A stretch of DNA of 12,500 bases from Neocallimastix lanati (nom. inval.) (Eukaryota > Neocallimastigomycota > Neocallimastigomycetes > Neocallimastigales > Neocallimastigaceae): contig JACVTC010000580.1 in the NCBI GenBank assembly GCA_016946835.1, positions 1 through 12,500 of the forward strand. The letters are read 5' to 3'. The notes below the pieces were generated by a model. It was not told the origin of the DNA and did no database searches. It saw only the letters and a list, made by a program, of their open reading frames with translations. A program made the translations under genes and the position numbers. This document shows positions 9,906-12,500 of this stretch, in pieces (the first letter of the stretch is position 1; each line of letters begins with the position of its first letter).

Positions 9906-9983
9906 ATTATTGATTTATTTATCATTTATTTATTTATTATTTAATTATTGATTTATTTATCATTTATTTATTTATTATTTAAT
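9906..9983. repeat. Two-copy 38-base tandem repeat
   Basis: A unit containing ATTATTGATTTATTTATC starts at 9906 and again at 9944, matching for 40 bases and then diverging. It is a recent local duplication in TTTA-rich DNA. Confidence 0.8.
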
Positions 9984-10634
9984 AATTTATTTATTTATTT
10001 AATATTTAATATTTAATATTTAATATATAAAATTTTATATTTATTATTAATTCAATGAATTTATTAATAACAATAATCCATCATATATATAGAATATGCC
10101 ACAATTTTCAAAATAATATTACAAAAACTATTTGATATACCTCAATTAATTATAAATAAAATAAAAATATAATTACTTTTTTTAACTATAATTAAACCAA
10201 GTTTAAAATGTTTTAATAAATAAAAAATTAGTATAATTATTATTATAATTATTTGATTTATTTGCAATTTTTTTTAGTAAAGTTTATTTATATTAGTTTT
10301 AATTTTAATACAGTTATTTTTATTTTTTATTTTTATTACTTTTTTATTTTTATTATGTTCTGATTTTTATTATGTTCATATTTCTTTTTTTATTCTATTT
10401 TTATTTTTATTTTTTTTCATAATAAATATTTCATAATAAATATTGCATTATAAATTTGAATTATTGATAAAACTTTTTTTTTTTTTTTTTTTTTTTTGGT
10501 TTTGTTTTTGTTTTTTTGTTTCTTTTTTATTTTGTTTTGAGTTTTTACTTGTAAATATATTAATATATAAATATTTATATTAATTTGTTGATTGTTTTGT
10601 CATCGTTTTTTCATTTATCAATATTCTATCAAAT

Positions 10635-12467
10635 TTATAGAGTAGCTAATTTTGGTTCTGGAGAAGCAATTTCTGGTTGTACAGTTTTTCTACTATGAAG
10701 AAGATCTAACCATTCTGGCATACCGGTTTGATCGAGCATAGCCTATTTATTATTGTTATCATTTTATTATGTTATCAATACTTTTTTATATTCTTTTTTT
10801 ATTATTTTATAACAAAAAAATAAATAAATAAAATTAAGCTAAACGTACTTGGAAATAGGTTCCATTTTTATCAACCTTCTTTCTAAATTCAGTAGCCTTA
10901 AGTAATGGAACGTGAACATATTGATTATTAATACTACCAACAATCTTTTTAATAAATTATTATTCAATTATTAACAAAATTTTTAGTTAATATTAATTCA
11001 AATATAAATATATATATAATATTAAATTATAAAAAAAAAAAAAAATTATTTTAATGTTATATTTTAAATAATTTTACCATATCAGTTTTTCCAGCCATAG
11101 CAGCATGACAACACCTAATAGGAAAAAATCATTACAAAAAATTAATTTAAATAATAAAAATTAAAAATTACATATACAAACATAATAAATACATCTGAGC
11201 TAAAATAGTAGAATATGCAGCATCAAATGGATTAGCTATAATATTAAATATATAATAATAATTAGTAATTAATTTATTTTCAATCTTTTAATTAATTTTA
11301 ACAATTAAATATCATTATTTTTTTTACCTTTACAACATCTAATTTGGTATGATGGATCAATATAAATCACCTTACATTCAACACCCTTTTCTTCAAGTCT
11401 ATTATTATAAATTAATTTTAAATATATAATATTTTTTACAAATTTATAAAAATTATAATTTTATAATAAGACAAATTAAAATAATAATTTAATTAAATAT
11501 TATTTTGAATATTAATTCTTAATTAACATTAGTCAATTTATTAATGTTTTTATAAACCTTTTTGGAATTTCAGATTTTAAGTAAAGACCAATATCTTGAA
11601 GTACGTTATTTCCAGATTTATCTTTCTTACCAGTTGGTGGAAGAATATCCTTTTTTTTTATTTTTTAATTTTTTTTTTAATTTTTATTTTTTATTTTATT
11701 AATTGAAAATATATTTATATAATTTAATAATAAAAAGTTTTAATTAAAATATTATAAAAAACAATAATAAAAGTACTTGTCCAGCTCCTTCAGCACAAAC
11801 AATTACGCAATGTTCGCTAGTCTTAAATCTAGTAATTAAATATTCTATTAATTCATCCATGGTAAATTTAGCCTTTTCGATAAATATATTTAATATTAAT
11901 GACCATATAAATAACAAAATTAATTTATTAATAAATTCAAATTTTAATAGTATTAAATTCTAATAATTAATTACCTCTGGTAATAAAACAATATTAACAT
12001 CACCAGATGAAATAGCTATTTAAATTTAAAAATATATATATATATATATTTAAATTTGTAAATATTATTGATTATTAATATATCTTTATTTATATATTAA
12101 AAAATTACAAGCATTTAAGGCAATAAATCCAGAATCTCTTCCCATTAATTTAACAAGACCAATTCCGTTGAAAACAGATCTAGCTTCTTGATGAGCAGCT
12201 AAAATTGGAGCTTGTGCTTGTTCAATAGCTGTTTCAAAACCAAAAGTTCTATCAACATAAGCTAAATCATTATCAACAGTCTATATATATTATAATTTTT
12301 ATATACAATATAATTATATATATGTTTTTATTAATAAACTTATAAATTATTAAAACATATATATATATATTATTTTACTTTTGGAACACCAATAACAGAA
12401 ATTTGTCTATTTCTCTTGGAAACTTCTTCGTAAATTTGATGTGCACCCTTTTGAGTACCATCACCAC
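10635..12467 (-). CDS. 6-phosphofructokinase, plant/kinetoplastid type, C-terminal 280 residues
   Basis: It phosphorylates fructose 6-phosphate to fructose 1,6-bisphosphate in glycolysis. Exons seen: 12379-12467, 12109-12280, 11975-12015, 11777-11872, 11558-11649, 11328-11398, 11193-11235, 11078-11114, 10849-10944 and 10635-10742. They total 845 bases, joined by nine introns of 78-159 bases; the N-terminal part lies beyond the right edge. Motifs in order are GGDGTQKGA (nucleotide and Mg site; its first Gly is split by an intron), PKTVDNDL (catalytic Asp), [12 protein letters not shown] (fructose 6-phosphate site), CAEGAGQ and YIDPSYQIR. These place it with the single-domain plant and trypanosome enzymes, not with the tandem-duplicated PFK of animals and yeasts. 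Gly after GGD together with Lys in PKT matches the ATP-using plant and trypanosome enzymes; PPi users usually carry Asp at the first site. ATP use is therefore predicted, not shown. The tail after HVPLLKAT is short and ends in PKLATL. Confidence 0.94.
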
Positions 12468-12500
12468 CTTTTATTTTTTATTTTTTTTAATAATTATAAT
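12468..12500 (-). other. Partial intron at the right edge of the phosphofructokinase gene
   Basis: A T-rich stretch on the plus strand ends at an AG acceptor (CT at 12468-12469 on the plus strand), directly before the exon that begins within the first Gly codon of GGDGT. The upstream exon and the donor lie outside the window. Confidence 0.75.

Noticed and set aside
9748-9951. Plus-strand frame rich in Ile, Leu, Phe and Tyr
   Set aside because: It starts at TTG, lies in TTTA repeats and partly overlaps the 38-base tandem repeat.

Overview
This looks like nuclear DNA from a very AT-rich, intron-rich eukaryote. The best fit is an anaerobic gut fungus (Neocallimastigomycota). Three things point there. 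Intergenic DNA is almost pure A/T and full of microsatellites. Short introns of about 80-260 bases interrupt every gene. The small GTPase is close to fungal Ypt1, with [16 protein letters not shown] at its start and E53-G54-K55, rather than to the dictyostelid Rab1 I remember. The assignment rests on recalled family features and has not been tested by a search. A social amoeba is the main alternative.

All four recognisable genes lie on the minus strand. From left to right they are: (1) the N-terminal 410 residues of an Asn/Met/Ser-rich low-complexity protein of unknown function, running off the left edge (1-1808, four exons seen); (2) a short coiled-coil SCOC-type protein of 117 residues (3899-4628, three exons, one of only 32 bases); (3) a complete Rab1/Ypt1 GTPase of 202 residues (6408-7642, seven exons); (4) the C-terminal 280 residues of a 6-phosphofructokinase of the plant/kinetoplastid type, running off the right edge (10635-12467, ten exons seen). 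I assigned exons by requiring GT..AG borders, continuous phase and family-like protein across each join. Exon lengths sum to whole codons in the two complete genes.

The gaps (1809-3898, 4629-5280, about 5800-6407 and 7643-10634) hold homopolymer T and A tracts, tri-, tetra-, penta- and hexanucleotide repeats, and no gene I can support. One stretch differs: about 5281-5800, between genes 2 and 3, has a clearly higher GC content (roughly 22-40 % per 60 bases). It contains a perfect 44-base palindrome and two overlapping Met-less open frames on the minus strand that change frame inside the palindrome. It may be the remnant of a gene or element, and it is the least explained part of the window.

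The genes do not form a pathway. Ypt1/Rab1 and SCOC are both linked to Golgi and early secretory or autophagy traffic in known relatives, but their adjacency here may be chance. Phosphofructokinase is the committing step of glycolysis, central to a fermenting organism.
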